Shown here one piece after another: positions 44,621 through 57,264 of a stretch of 64,000 nucleotides of DNA. How positions within the stretch are numbered: the stretch's first letter is position 1; every line of letters starts with the position of its first letter. The DNA lies in NCBI GenBank assembly GCA_034440635.1, contig JAOTON010000897.1:620001-684000 (forward strand), read 5' to 3'. Under the pieces are notes generated by a model, which worked only from the letters and a program-made list of their open reading frames with translations, did not search any database and was not told the origin of the DNA. The position numbers were made by a program, and so were the translations under genes. Source of the DNA: Lepas anatifera. Taxonomy: Eukaryota > Arthropoda > Thecostraca > Lepadidae.

Positions 44621-46220
44621 TCAGTGGCCTGCCTTCTGAGATAAGGGTCTCGCGTTCAAATACCGGGACTCGCTGGGCGCAGGGTTGGCTCTCACGCTTA
44701 ACCGTAGCCTTGTCCTTGCAATGACTGCCAACCGCCTTGTGCGGCACGGTGGGACATAGAGAAACAGTCATCAATTCCCGGAATTTTTCCGCATATGCGG
44801 GGAATTGGGCAGTAGCTTCTGATGTTGGCAAAGGCCAGGAGCCGAAAAGTAAAAAAAGGAACCACTCGGGGAGCCTCAGAGGCCAAAAAGCTGGAGACCC
44901 GGAAACCAGCATTAGGGAGGGGGGTTGCAACAGCAACTCTCGGATATCCAAAACGACAACCATTCGGAGCCCTGAGATCGATTTCAGAGGCCCCGAAATA
45001 CATTAAAATGGGCCCCTAGACCTGAATTCGGGTGACATTTGGAGTAGGGGTAAAATAATACTTGGGTGAGGATTCTTACGCAGTGGGCTTTCAGACAATT
45101 ATCAATTTTCCGCCGTGCGCCATACTAGAACATTTATGCAGCGTTAGAAATCCATGGAATTTTTGTGCATTTTCGTAAATACTAAGTAAATACGCTTCCC
45201 TTATAGATTTTTTATTTTTCCTTGATAATTCTGCAGCACTTTCCACTGAACAATTTTCGAATCAAGGAATATTTTTATCAATCCTTAACGTTGTTGGAAG
45301 TTTTCCACGATTTCAAAGTAGTCCCATCTTACGTTACGAATTTTTGCACATTTTATACCCAAAAACCTAGGGGAAACGTAGAGGGCTTCGACTGGTTCGC
45401 CCTGCGTGTTTTGATGACGATGCCACCGCTCTGTTCTGTACGCATCTTTGCGTATGTATTCTGGAGTGGTAAATTTACCCATATGGCCGGAGCTTCCAAA
45501 TTTTACGCTGTGGTTTCTCGGCGTAAATCAACTTTTTATTTTCCCTGATTTCGAAGCCTGCAGGGCCTAGCTAAAGCCGCAGAGCTCACCCTGTGGTGGC
45601 CCAGCGGCTGCGGCGGGAGGCGTTTCTTTCCAGTGCTTAAGGTCAGCCCAAGGGGGTGGGGCCGATCGCTCCCCCTTTGGATACGCCCCTGGAAATCAGG
45701 ACCACACATAGGATAAATTTTGCATTTTATCGTTCATGCACGAAAGTCAAGCCAGGGGTAACGCAGCTACACAGCTGACCGAAAGATCCTATGGTAAGCG
45801 GAAGCTAAAGCTGCGGACAGTGGCTAATGGCTACAACCGCGAAGTGACAGAGTTCGCAGCTGCAGCATGGCTCCCCGCGGCCACTGTCGACACCATCGAT
45901 AGGGAGCTGCGCGCTGTGGCTCGCACGATCCCAGCATGCCCGCAGCCAACTCCGACGGACCCCTCATGGCGGAGGCAGGTGGCGCGACCAGGATTTGGCT
46001 TGGAGCCTAACCTTCAGAATGGACCCTTTATAGCTCAATGCCTCCCTCCATACCCAGCTCTTAATGAGTAAATATTTCTTCCAATAAGCACAGTGAATTT
46101 CACCCAGGATTTTCCTTTTTAAGGATTGGAAAAGGTGCACTTTATTAATATTTAAAAATAATTGTGATATCTGGATATCTTATGAACATGTCATGGAAGG
46201 AAGGAAGGAGAAAAGCTCAC

Positions 46221-46366
46221 CGCTCTGGACGGACGGGATCAGATGAGGAAAGACTTGCTGGTGGAGAATCATCTTCAGAGTTCGCAGTTGGCGGCTCTCA
46301 CCACTCACCACACGCACTTGTGCCTGCTGAGCAGCGAAATATTCCAATGTCACTTCAGTGATTATT
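46221..46366 (-). CDS. Orphan internal exon upstream of NDUFA1
   Basis: A 146-nt exon with a clear acceptor (TTTATCTATAATTTTCTAAG) and a GTGAGC donor (46220-46215). One base completes the incoming codon, 48 codons follow and one base is left over. It includes EVTLEYFAAQQAQVRVVSGE and LRTLKMILHQQVFPHLIPSV, which is protein-like, polar and helix-prone. I found no convincing partner exon between here and NDUFA1, so it belongs to an unidentified gene that either ends in 42.1-46.2 kb or spans NDUFA1. Confidence 0.45.
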
Positions 46367-46734
46367 CTTAGAAAATTATAGATAAAGAATCTCGCAGCCA
46401 GAGGGTAGCAGTTAAGTGTTACCGCTGAATATTTGCCGTGAAGAAAGATATTATCAGGCATTAATATGATTGTGATATTTTAAAGGTCATACAGTCACGA
46501 CATTATAAAACAAACAAATTCGCACACTTGATGTTCATAAACATCTCTCAGATCCCCCCCAGCTTGCTCTCGCGCAGCAGTTTCGGGAGACACAACGAGA
46601 GCATTGCTCGGGATCGGTGTTCAGGGGTCCATGGGACCGATTAACAGTGGCTTCTGAGCGTGATGCTCGAACTGACCTTGCTCACTGAACGAGCACTTCA
46701 CTTGCTTTGAGCTGACCTTGTTCCTGAAAGCGTA

Positions 46735-47510
46735 GGCATTGGTCTCGGGGCTCCCAAACTTGACCTCCTGGGACCCCGGGAATCAGTCTCGGAGGCCCCC
46801 GAACATCGGTCTCGGACTCCACGAGCATCGCTTTGGGGGCCCCGAACATCTGCCTCGCTGCCCCGAGAATCGCTCCGGGACCCCCAAAACCTGGTCTCGC
46901 CCCTCCCTCCCTCCCCCAGAGCGATGCTCGGAACCGATATTCGGGGACCCCGAGACGGATTGTCGAGGGATTCCAAGACCAAGCTCAGAGGGACCCAGTG
47001 ATGCTCGGGAGCCTCCAAGAATGATGTTGAGTGTGGGGGTGTCCAGGAAACCGATGATCACGGTCTCCGAGTCAAGATCAATGCTCGTGGGCCTCAGACA
47101 GATGTTCAATGCCCCTAAAATGTATACCTTTATCAATCCCAGGAAATCCACCTCAGTGAGCATCATATTCTCAACACAGGCACATCTACCCGAGCACTTT
47201 TTCCGAGACCCTCCGATCTTGGTCCCGAGCAGTGGTCTCGGGGCCCCCAAGGGTGATATTCGGGAGCTCCCAAGACCGATATTCGGGTCTCCCAAGACCA
47301 ATGTCCCTGGCCCCCGGGAGTGATGTTCGAGACCAATGTTTAGGGGCTCCCGAGACTGATTCCCGAGGGCCAAAGATCGGGGGCCCCGAGAAGGATGCTC
47401 GAGCCCCAAGAATGTTCGGGAACCCAAAAGACAGATGCTCAGAGGTCCCCGAGAGCGATTCTCTGGGGCCTTCCAAGACTGATTATCGGGGTCACCGAGA
47501 CCAAGCTGGA
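46735..47510. repeat. Degenerate G/C-rich minisatellite-like array
   Basis: Units of roughly 30-35 bp built from (G/A)GACC(A/G)A(T/C)(G/A)(T/C)TCGGGG(C/A)CCCC in mixed orientation. Long frames on both strands (to 249 codons on minus at 46783-47532) result from the stop-poor composition and translate into imprecise RGP/LG-rich repeats. Not a gene. Confidence 0.75.
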
Positions 47511-50500
47511 GAGGGGGAGCACCAACACCCATATTCCTGCTTTACAGTGAACAGTAAGCCCAAGAGGAGTCCACGGGCCCCCTAGGCTACGCCATTGCCC
47601 CAGCCCCACCTGTATCAAACCAAAGCAGGCCCCAGGCAACCATGTTCTCTAGTTGTCGGCATCGTAAAGGAAAGGGATTATGTAACTGAATTGACAGCAT
47701 TTTGTATCCTCTTTCTCAAAACTTACTCCATACTTTAAGAGCTTTTAAAGTCAGTTTTAAAATAGCAGTGGCATAAAAATAGAGCAAGAAGTCCCAAAAA
47801 ATCTCAGCGTACAAAGAGTGCCAAATGAGGACCAGCACAATAGGCAGCAGGCCAAACAATTTTTCGCTAAAATAATAGTTCTACATGTGAAAGATTGTGC
47901 GATAGCATATTGAGGGATAACATTGTACCTGACCATTCCCAAAATGTGCAAGAGTTTAAGAGTGCAAAAAAATATGCAAAATCATGTATACAGTTTTGCA
48001 TCCTGCACAATACACCTCAATTGAGCCAGATAAGTGGGTGAGCTTACTTTCCATCCAATCATGAATATTCCCTTCATATTTTCTATCTAGACAGCTTTCT
48101 TAAAGCTGTCATAAAAATTTGCCTGTATTTGATAAAGTTTAAGTGACTTCCCCAATCCCCTCTCCCACAGTCCCAAATGCTTTAAGCCCATTCCAAACCT
48201 ATACACCTGCTGCTTCAGCAAAAACTAATAACACCTACAATGTTTCACAGATAAGGCAGGAGAAACATTAAGAGGATTTGTTGCATGATTGTAAAGGTAT
48301 GCTGAATGAAAATATTTTTGTCATTTATCAGCCAGTTACACTGACTCTGTTTTAACTTATAATCTGATGAATGCACTACAGTTCCAAGCAATCCTGTCTG
48401 TGTATGACACAGGCAGAAAGAACATGGATTGTCTAGAAAAAATCTTGTTATGGCAGCTCTTTGATTTGTCAAACATTTTTAGGTCCCTACAGTTGGGCAG
48501 CCAAGATCAATTTTCTCTTTCAAGATGCTTAAAATAATATAAATACTCATATCAAGATACATTTTGCAGGTTGTTGATCATTGAACAGAGCAAAACTTGC
48601 AACAGATACCATTATGTTGGCTTTAAACATTTCATTCAATAGTTTATTCACATTTATGAAGCATTTTGAATCATTGCTAGAGAAAAGCACATCATGCTAA
48701 TCATTGCTTAATATCCCAAAACGCTTCTTCAAACCAGACTTCTATCACTTTTTTATTCACTAGGATTATCAAGCCAAGGGACATTGGGGAGACAAATGTT
48801 TTTTTTTAACTGAAGCAGTGGCTTCAGTTTATTCAGTGGCTTTTAGTTTATAGCAGTGGCTTTCAGTCCTTCTTTTCCTATATGGAGTAATACACATTTG
48901 CTGTTTACCTGCAAATGAAAAGCCACAATAAATCACATATGCTGTCCCCAAATTCCCACAACCACCAACATACTTCACCTATCCACCATGTTAAAATATA
49001 CATCTGGTGGTTTATCCCTGCTTGCCCCAGCACCACAAGTTTTGCCCCCAAGTATGTTTGTGTCCTGCAGTTTCTTTTGCTGACCCCAATCTGAAAAAAA
49101 TTGGCAGACTGCTGAAATTTTACACTCATGGCACAAATATTTCCATGTACATACATACCCTCACCATGGAAATACCTCAAAAATCATTATTGTCACATTT
49201 AAATGATTTTATATTTGTGACACTTGCATGAGTTCGTGGTGGCGCTCACCATCCAGTGTGCTAGTGGTGCCTCACAGACAGAAAAAAACTCTCAAGATTG
49301 TAGGTCTGAATCCATATATGAACATCAATGCTTCACATGATTTATCATATATGCATGAGCTAAGCAGGTACTAAAACTGCTCACTATGCCCAACAACCAC
49401 CCTGATAAGATGTTGAAACCTGACACAATCTGCTTACCTACTGTTCTTCCCCCACAGACTGCCCCACACTGGTCTTGACCCCCATCCCTACTAGTCATAG
49501 CCACCCCCAAAAGCTACCTCCTAAACAACTCAAACTACAAGTTCTTACTCTTGTCATTGTGCCATTCCACAACTTTTTGCGGACTAGAAGTGGGATGTTT
49601 TTCAGTTATTAAATCTAGATATTGATGCCCAACACACTCCAAAGATGAAACAAAAAATATTTTTTGCTTCAAGTAGGCACTGCATGAGGCAGGCCTGGAG
49701 GTCTCTGTGAGTTGATACTGGCACAGCACTACAAGCCCTATAAAAAGTCTGCGGGAGACCCAAATTCAGGGGATCCGAGAGTTGATCCAAGGGGGCCAAA
49801 GGGGCTGTTACCCCCAACAAAGCCCAAAATAGTGTCTTTTGCCTACCAAAAGACCCAAATTTAGGCCCTTTTAAAATACTTTATTTTCGGGACTTCTTGA
49901 TGGAGCCCCCTCCAAACATTGATTTCGTTCCTCCAAAAATTGCTCCTAGTTCCGCCAATGAGGGGTCCGACCCCCAAGGATTTCCACGCACGGGCTTAGA
50001 GAGATAGGTATCTAGGTACCCAGTTACAAGTGCCCACTTGAGTCCCCGACTCGGCATACCAGTAAGCACAGCGGCAAAGTCTACCTTCACTGCAGAACTT
50101 ACATATATTAGGTTTAAGCAGTATTTCTATATCATACTTAGTACCAACATACATGACTGATCAACACCTATACTCTCACCACCTTGCCACCACATGCGGA
50201 AGAAAGATAGCAACCGATATTTCCTTCCTCTTCCTTGCCTTTCCGCTCTATTTATTTTTCCAGCGCCTACCTAATTTATAAATAAATATCTACAGCACGC
50301 CTAATGTATCTACAGCGCGCCTAATGCGGCGGCTGGCGCAGTGCGGTGAAGGCCGAGCCGCTCAGCTGATTATAGCAGTGATGTGTTCGACCACGGAAGG
50401 AGAAGTGAATACGGCTGGTGACATAGCCTGGGGGCAATGGTGACAATGGCACTTTATCACCATTCGTGTCACCAGCCCATGCTGAGAGATAGGCGAGGGC

Positions 50501-51385
50501 CCGAACTTTTTCGAGCCTAGGATCGAATATGGTACGAATAATTCACCGCATTTACTAAATATAGTTAGTCGAACACAGCTTATGGCGCAGACGGTTATAA
50601 TGGGCCAACCAAATAGGAACCGTGCCAACCAGGTCAATCCAGATTTTGCAGTGTATGAGAATTAGAGGTGCCACTTTTGCGAATTGACTTGTGACTTTTG
50701 TCACCCGGTGGAACTCCAGCTGTCACCATTTAGAATGGCAAAATGGCAACTTTTTCGACCCCTGAAAGATGGGATGTTTTTGCCCTAGCTGGTGATGGGC
50801 CGCAGGGTCGCGCTCAGAATCATCAATTTAGGGGCCGTTTGATTTACAGGTTATGGCGAAAACTTTGGCACAAAACCGATACTTGCAACAGAAAAATGGC
50901 TGCACACCCGTCACAGGATTGTGTAATTCTGTTACCAATCGAGATTATATAGCCATACAGATTAAGACACCGCATTTCACCATTCGGCGTGTCCGTCCCA
51001 TTACAGACGGTCCGAGCAGATTTGAACAAACACCGATGCCTCTGTTGACATACCACAGGAGTCGCAGCTTAGGGTCTCGGTCAGGCCGGAGGACGTGAGG
51101 CGTAGGGGTGAAGGGAAGAGGGGAGGAGGAGCTGGGAGGGTTTGAGCCGCTGAGTGCAAGCCGAAATAATTCAAAAGAGTATCGGGGGCAAGTCATCCTC
51201 TCTGAACGGCGGGCAAGTCATTTAGCCTTTTTCTGAGGCAACAATTTATTATTCAAACGTTTATTCGTAAAATGTGTAGAATAACACGGCAGCGTAAGTC
51301 TGCTCCTGCACGATCTTGTCCGGGAATTTGGCGTTGACCTCCTCGATCTTTTACGATTAAGAGAAGTCCTAGCAAGTGTCTACAC
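47511..51385. other. Largely featureless AT-rich stretch
   Basis: No transposon domain, tandem array or convincing exon seen. A minus frame at 49881-50090 ends in a Lys-rich tail, but no family or splice context supports it. Confidence 0.4.
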
Positions 51386-52207
51386 TTAATGCACGCCCCG
51401 GCAGGACTCCGAGCCACCTTCGCCCTGGTGTGGGGGGAGGGTGGGTGAAACCTCCCCTCCCTCGAACTCGGCTCCTATGCGGGATAGCGAAAAATGCCAA
51501 ACTGGTGGAAAACTCACAAAAAAATCAAGACGCATCTACATCAGCCAGTTTTGCCTCAGTTCAATAATTAGGTCATAGCAGGCCAAAGAAGGTGACATGT
51601 TCTTGAAGAATTTATGAGCTCTGACGTCTGACAGAGTTGAGCTGGAATCAATTTTTAGGTACCATTTGCTTCCTCTCGTTACAGCAAATCGAATAATGTA
51701 TGATAGAAGTATACGAGATCAAAGCAAAAACGACCTGACCAAAAATCAGGTCAATGTCATCATTTGGCATAGCATAGTCAATATGCATATATCAATCGAC
51801 TCGCAATTACAATACAAACGTAATCGTATCAAGATAAAAGATTTATCACATCATCTTATAAATGTATTGACCCAAGTCTGAAAACCTGCTTTGGTAGCCC
51901 CAGATGACCTCTCAGAGGTCACGGGCCCAAAATTGCAGCATGAACCTGAGAAGGAGTCTGATATATTACGATTTGAATAATATGAAGGTATTCTGAGCTG
52001 TGTCAACATAAAGTGAGTCATTTTTCGCCAAATTCCCGTTTTTCCCATGCATTATCAATGGAGAGGTCATGGTCTGTATCTGGACCTAGGTCAGCGATAT
52101 AAAAAGTATCGGAATTTTGTTTGTGTAGCGCTCGAATGGCCCATAATGTGATATGAGTTTCAATCGGATATACTCATAAAGGTACAGAAGAGATAGGCCA
52201 ACTCACG
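51386..52207 (+). mobile_element. AGGTCA-rich element, left part (split by LINE copy 2)
   Basis: It begins TTAATGCACGCCCCGGCAGG. The family order is recognisable (GTCAATATTTAGG-like blocks, GACCTCTCAGAGGTC, GATATGAGTTTCAATC). The remainder is at 55139-55325. Confidence 0.7.
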
Positions 52208-52394
52208 CGGGGGGAGTGGCGTGCGCTATTGCCAGCAGGCTTCCTTCCACGAGGAGAGAAGACTTAGAGACTGACGGAACGGAGTCGCTGGTCATCGAGA
52301 TCGGCACGACACCCAAATTACTCGTGTGTGTTCTTTCTTTGTGCCCCAGGTGATTCACATCTGTTTAGGAACTCTCTTGAGGTGATGACTGCCA

Positions 52395-53162
52395 TTGCAG
52401 CCCGATATCCGCGAAGACCTTGTGTGCTTTGGGGATTTTAATACACCAGATGTTAAGTGGTACAGAAGTGTAGAGACAGGGCCGTTTTCGTCCACACCTG
52501 TTTATCAACGAATGTCGGAACGTGCTATCTTACTGATAGAGAAATGTGATATTGCTGGTCTCTGCCAAAGTGTTACAGAACCCACAAGGAATAACAACTT
52601 TCTGGATTTAGTGTTTTCTAGGTGTGCTCACGTGAAGTCCTGTGTGAGAAGTGGTATTTTTCCCTCTGACCATTCCGAAATTATCAGTGAGATTAGGGTT
52701 GTTGCACCTCAAACACCCCTTGTGAATAGGTCAACGGCGCTTAACTATAAAAGAACAGATTTTGACGGCATGAGGCGCAGTCTACAGCTTGTACCTTGGG
52801 AGGCTTTGTTAAACCTCAATGCTGAGGGGGCGGTGGATATGTTTTATGATGTGCTGAGAGCCGCCATTCGCGATCATGTGCCAACTGTCACGTTGCGCCG
52901 GCGATGTCCCCCCTGGTTTGACGCTGAGGTTAGGCGTGCACTGCGAGAGAAAGAAAGAGCTTTCAAGGGTATGAAGCGTAATAGGAATGACCAGACCATC
53001 CAAAATTTTGAGGAAACGCGGCGATCATTCAAAACTCTGTCATCTCACAAATATTTTAAGCATTTGCAGGGCATGATCGGAAACTTTAAAACAAATCCAA
53101 AACGTTTTTGGTCGTACCTACAGTGCATCAGGGGAATAAGGGACGAATTGCATCACTGTTAG
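52395..53162 (+). pseudogene. Endonuclease C-terminal frame of LINE copy 2
   Basis: 255 codons. It starts just before the GDFN motif of the APE-like endonuclease, continues through NNFLDLVF and PSDHSEI, and ends in the linker with KNRFWSYL-type sequence (PKRFWSYLQ). The frame is broken on both sides, so it is not a complete domain. Confidence 0.8.
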
Positions 53163-53486
53163 ATGGAACACACGAAATCTATGATGACATTCAAAAAGCC
53201 AACCTGCTTAACGATACCTTCGCGAGAAAATTTACCGCACCTGATGTTGCTGATTACCCCACTGTCACAGAGTATAACTTGCCGTCTCTGGACAGATTTG
53301 AAATATCAGAGGGAACAGTTCGAGCTGTCTTGGATGATTTGCAGGTGCACAAGGCCTGCGGGCCTGACGATATCAGTGCTAGAGTCGTCAAGGAATTGCG
53401 TAACGAGCTGGTGCTCCCTCTCTGCATCCTATTTAGGAAATCAATAGAAGAGGGGATATTCCCGGGCAGATGGGCGGAGGCCAACA

Positions 53487-54872
53487 TTGTCCCGATTTTC
53501 AAAAAAAGGATCTAGGAAATCACCTCAAAATTACCGAAGTGTCTCTCTGCTTCCGCTATTCGGCAAAATTTTGGAGAGATGCGTATATCAGACCCTTCTC
53601 ACTCATGTTCAACCAGCCCTGTCTGAATATCAGCACGGATTTGTCCCGCGCCGCTCATGTGACTCTAATTTGGCAACTCTTCTAAAAACGGCGTGGGACT
53701 CTATCTCTTCCGGCCATCAAACTGACATAATCTACACTGACTACTCTGCGGCCTTTCAGAGCGTGAATCATAAACTCTTACTCTATAAGCTTCAAAAATC
53801 TTATAACGTGTCTGGAAAAGCGCTGTCCTGGCTTAAATCATTCCTTTGCTCGAGAAAACAACGGGTTGTCGTAAACGGAAAGTGCTCTCATTGGACGGAT
53901 GTACGCTCTGGAACACCGGAAGGCAGTCAAATATCTCCTTTGCTCTTTGCCTTGTTCATTAATGATCTGCCAAACGAAATTCAAACAAATTCTTTGCTAT
54001 TTGCTGACGATGTGAAGCTTTACCACCAAATTCATACTCCCGAAGACTCAGAACTGCTCCAGGCTGATCTAGATAGATTGGCTAAGTGGTCCGAATCCTG
54101 GAAGCTAAATCTGAATCCCTCAAAATGTCATTCGTTTAGAATCACTTTAAAAAGGAACCCCATCCCGGCAATCTACAAAATTCGAAACACACCTCTGGAG
54201 CACATGGACAAAGTTCGCGACCTCGGCATTTGGTTAGATTCCAAATTGAACTTTTCAGAGCATATAAACATCATCGTCAGCAAGGCAAACAAGATGTTGG
54301 GTCTGTTAATGCGCTCTCTTCAGACTGGCCGAGGTGGTGGAAGACTTAAGGAAGGACCAATTTTGGCTGCATATTTTGGCAATGTTCGATCAATTCTGGA
54401 ATATGGATGTGTCATCTGGGGCGGAGCTGCAAGATGTCATTTGGACAGATTAGACAGGGTCCAACATAAATTTTTGATTTGGCTCGCATCCAACATTCAC
54501 ACATCTCGACCATCTCAGTCCTTGTCATACCATGATCTCTTAAAGCTCTTCAAAATTAGCAGTCTGTCCGAGAGGAGACTCCAGTACGACATTTGCTTCG
54601 TACTCAAAATCATAACCGGGAAGGTGGACTCCGCCTGTCTGCTCGGGAGCTTCCCACTCCATGTACCTCAGCGGCGAACCAGGGGGATGCAAAGCCACCT
54701 TTTACATGTTTCCCTGCCTCGTGTGGAGACCGTCAAAAGAGGCTTATTTCGCAGGGCAGCGATTGCTTTTAATGGCCATCTTGGACGCTGTCCCGAGGCA
54801 GACCCCTACGCGTCGACCTTTAGTAGTTTTAGAGCCAGGGTGAGGAAATATGTTAAAGCTCATCCATTTTAG
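53487..54872 (+). pseudogene. Reverse transcriptase frame of LINE copy 2
   Basis: The longest open stretch in the window, 461 codons. It covers RT motifs from LLPLFGKILERCVYQ (the region before motif A), through motif A with Asp, motif B GTPEGS, motif C FADD, to the thumb-like region with LGIWLDSKLNFSEHI and the C-terminal domain with SILEYGCVIWGGAA, a signature of CR1/jockey-type elements. The N-terminal part of the protein is in other frames. The AF-x-SV position has Gln in both copies where most LINEs have Asp. It is not a host gene. Confidence 0.88.
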
Positions 54873-55138
54873 GCTTCTTATCTTATTTTATGCCGTTTTT
54901 CATGTCTTAATGTATTGCAGTGTTTCTGATGTATTTTCATTTGCTTCATATTCATAGCTTCGTGTATATTTTATATCGAGTGTTTTATATTACTGTTGCA
55001 GGAATAGGTTGCATTACATTGTTACACGGTTGCATTGTAAATATTCATTGGTGTGCTGTTTTATTGCTTGACTTCAGCTGTAATTGGGTTTTCACATACC
55101 TGTTGCTGATAAGCCTGAATAAATGAAATGAAATAAAA

Positions 55139-55325
55139 TTCTTGCTTATGATATCCCAAACGTTTTGGGGTGTTAGGTCACTTGACCTTCACTGGTGAAC
55201 TAACCTGAGATGACCCGACCTTAAATTTTTGGGAAAATTTGCCGAATTGATCAAGGATAACGTGTGCCAAGTACGGCGGCGCTGCGCACCGCCTTTTTCG
55301 GTGCCGCCGGAAAAACCCCGACGTG
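55139..55325 (+). mobile_element. AGGTCA-rich element, right part after LINE copy 2
   Basis: It resumes with TTAGGTCACTTGACCTTCAC and the GGCGGCGCTGCGCACCGCC block, matching the right ends at 18080-18240 and 42660-42790. It stops after GGAAAAACCCCGACG. Confidence 0.7.
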
Positions 55326-55986
55326 ATGTTTATGTATGGTTATTGTTTTAGTTTGCTGATTCAACCAGTAAGTCATCACGATCCCAAAATGAATAAAAAG
55401 TTACATAGGCACTCTTTCCAGAGTGGTTCGGTAAGAGTACACAAAAGAGGATATTAGAATAGGTACGCATAGATATCTGGCTCCCTGGGAACCGTTCCAA
55501 ACAGGGAAATATTTGGCGACGCTATATGACCCTGGAAGTTGTTGCGTCCATGAGCTGCAAAAACTATTAATGCTGCAATGTTTAGCTTCCCAAATATGAA
55601 TTATGCACTTTGTCCCGATCAAAAATAAGTGCCTTTATCTCCTAAGCGTGCCTACTCTTGCACGATGGTCTACTGCGTACTATTACCGAACATGCACCTT
55701 TTGGAAGCAAGTCCTCATACAAATTTTGGCATGCATTTATCGTGGGCCCCAGTCCGGGGACACAGTTCTAGTTCAGCTGTCTTACTGATTACAGACCTTA
55801 GGGTAGGGTGGGGTGGGTTGTATCAGTTTTTACTCCAGGTCCATTAATATCGTAACTACTTGGGATGGCCTCGTGATTTTAATACCATCTCGTAGCTGCA
55901 GCCTTTGGCTTCCTTTTGCCAATTAATTGTTTGCCTAATATTTACTGGTTTTCCTCCAACTGCCCGGCGAATAGACCTTTTTCACT

Positions 55987-56024
55987 TGATACAACTTACC
56001 CCACCGGTTGGGTGAGTTGTATCA
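55987..56024. repeat. TGATACAACT inverted repeat
   Basis: TTGATACAACTTACCC and GGGTGAGTTGTATCA face each other across a CACCGGTT centre. Single copies of the word recur near 55820, 57150, 58867, 59014 and 59350. Confidence 0.75.
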
Positions 56025-56033
56025 CATGGTGAG

Positions 56034-56981
56034 TTAACACGCGCTCCGCTGGGGGAGGGCGAAATTCGCCCCGCTCCTGGTTTCCCCCATATAGCTAAAA
56101 AAGAGACACAGAACAACGAAACTTACAGTACCGTACTCCTAATTAATTTTACACATCTGACCAAATCTTTAAGTTAAGGTCATGGCAGGTCCAGGATCTA
56201 TTCAAGGTCAAGTGACCCGACCTCGAAACCTAAAATCACGAGTTTGAAGCAGCGCCCAGGGAACATTAGCAAACCGATCAATTTGAAACCTGTAGAATAT
56301 GATAAGGTCATTAGGGTCTACAAATCTGCTATCTCGAAATTTTGATATTGTTGACCTAAGGTGGGGTCAAATTTTTGGGCACCCCATTAGAAGTCTATGT
56401 TTAAAAATATAATGGACTCGTTTTCAGTAAATACTAGATAGATAAAGCTGAAAATCCTCAAACCGTCTATTCTTACCACGATCTTTACCACAAAGTTGAG
56501 TTTTGAGCATCTGACCTCTCAAAGGTCATGTCAGGTCAGGGGAGCATAGAGTGATTGTTTTGCCAATAACTTCTCACTGAATTGAGATAAAGTTCTTATT
56601 TTGCGTGCATTGTGCTTATATTGTCACGGGGAGTCGATTGATATGCAGCATGACCATACCAGGTCACTCTGTGACCCTGAACTAGCTCGAGGTCAGGTCA
56701 TTTTCACTATTTGACCTAGAAAGGTCATATTATACATCATTCGCCCCGCCGCAATGAGAGGAATCCAATGATGCATAAATATTTGCGCTAGCTCCCCTGA
56801 GAGAAGATCTAGAGAGAAACATACACTGCTCTGTTGTAGGCCAATGGAACCTTCTTTGACCTATTCTGACCTCAATATTGACCTGAAATGAAAAATTATT
56901 CGTATTAAATATCTTCGTCTTGTCAAGAGATTTCGAGCGCCGCCCGTACTTTTCCTTTGACTTTTGTGGGGAATGAGATAC
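56034..56981 (-). mobile_element. AGGTCA-rich element, reverse copy
   Basis: It begins TTAACACGCGCTCCGCTGGG and is the reverse of 26238-27239 along its whole length, with shared blocks such as ATCACGAGTTTGAAGC and AACTTACAGTACC. The other end is missing after GGGGAATGAGATA. Confidence 0.8.
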
Positions 56982-57264
56982 TGAGGGCAAGTGATCCGTT
57001 TGGAACAAAGAAGCCAACACAATGTGTCGAAACGGGTAAATTATTGACTAGGTACCAGCAGACTTTAGTCGGGGCTAAAGTCTGTTAACTGAAAAGCCTT
57101 AACGTTTTAGTTATGGACTAAGTAATCATCTTACAATAGATACGGGAAGGGTTGTATCAGGGATACAGATGAATTGCATGGACGTGGGAAGTAGGAGGTG
57201 GGGGGCGAGCAGGGGTGTCCCTCGAATCTGTGAAGCTCAGGCGGGGATGTGGCCATAACTTCTC

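Larger units (their letters stand above)
43336..46220. other. Unassigned, apart from G-rich arrays and (TA)n
   Basis: MITE-like ends appear at about 43648 (GGGACGGATCCAGG) and 45640-45695. A minus frame at 45285-45482 (65 codons) looks protein-like but lacks splice or domain support. 45760-45970 is CpG-rich. Confidence 0.35.
52208..55138 (+). mobile_element. LINE copy 2: endonuclease and RT, frameshifted
   Basis: Longer copy of the same LINE. It begins in the APE-type endonuclease domain: GGVACAIASRLPS at about 52213, then in a shifted frame LVCFGDFNTPDVKW at 52425 and PSDHSEI at 52670. The linker and RT follow: YTDYSAAFQSVNH (motif A Asp present), GTPEGSQISPLLFALFINDL and LLFADDVKLYH. The C-terminal region ends at 54872, followed by an AT-rich 3' UTR and a tail with repeated GAAAT. 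Frame changes occur before 52395, at about 53135 and in an A-run near 53505 where copy 1 is shorter. It is inserted inside an AGGTCA-rich element that resumes at 55139. Confidence 0.92.

Noticed and set aside
45285..45482. 65-codon minus-strand frame, protein-like
   Set aside because: No splice signals that connect it to the exon at 46221 and no domain; the opposite strand is also open.
46739..47323. Plus-strand frame of 194 codons
   Set aside because: Opposite a longer frame in the same degenerate repeat. Composition explains both.
49881..50090. 69-codon minus-strand frame ending KKSRK
   Set aside because: Looked like a terminal exon (preceded by TTCTGCAG), but I found no partner exon and the 3' flank looks repetitive.
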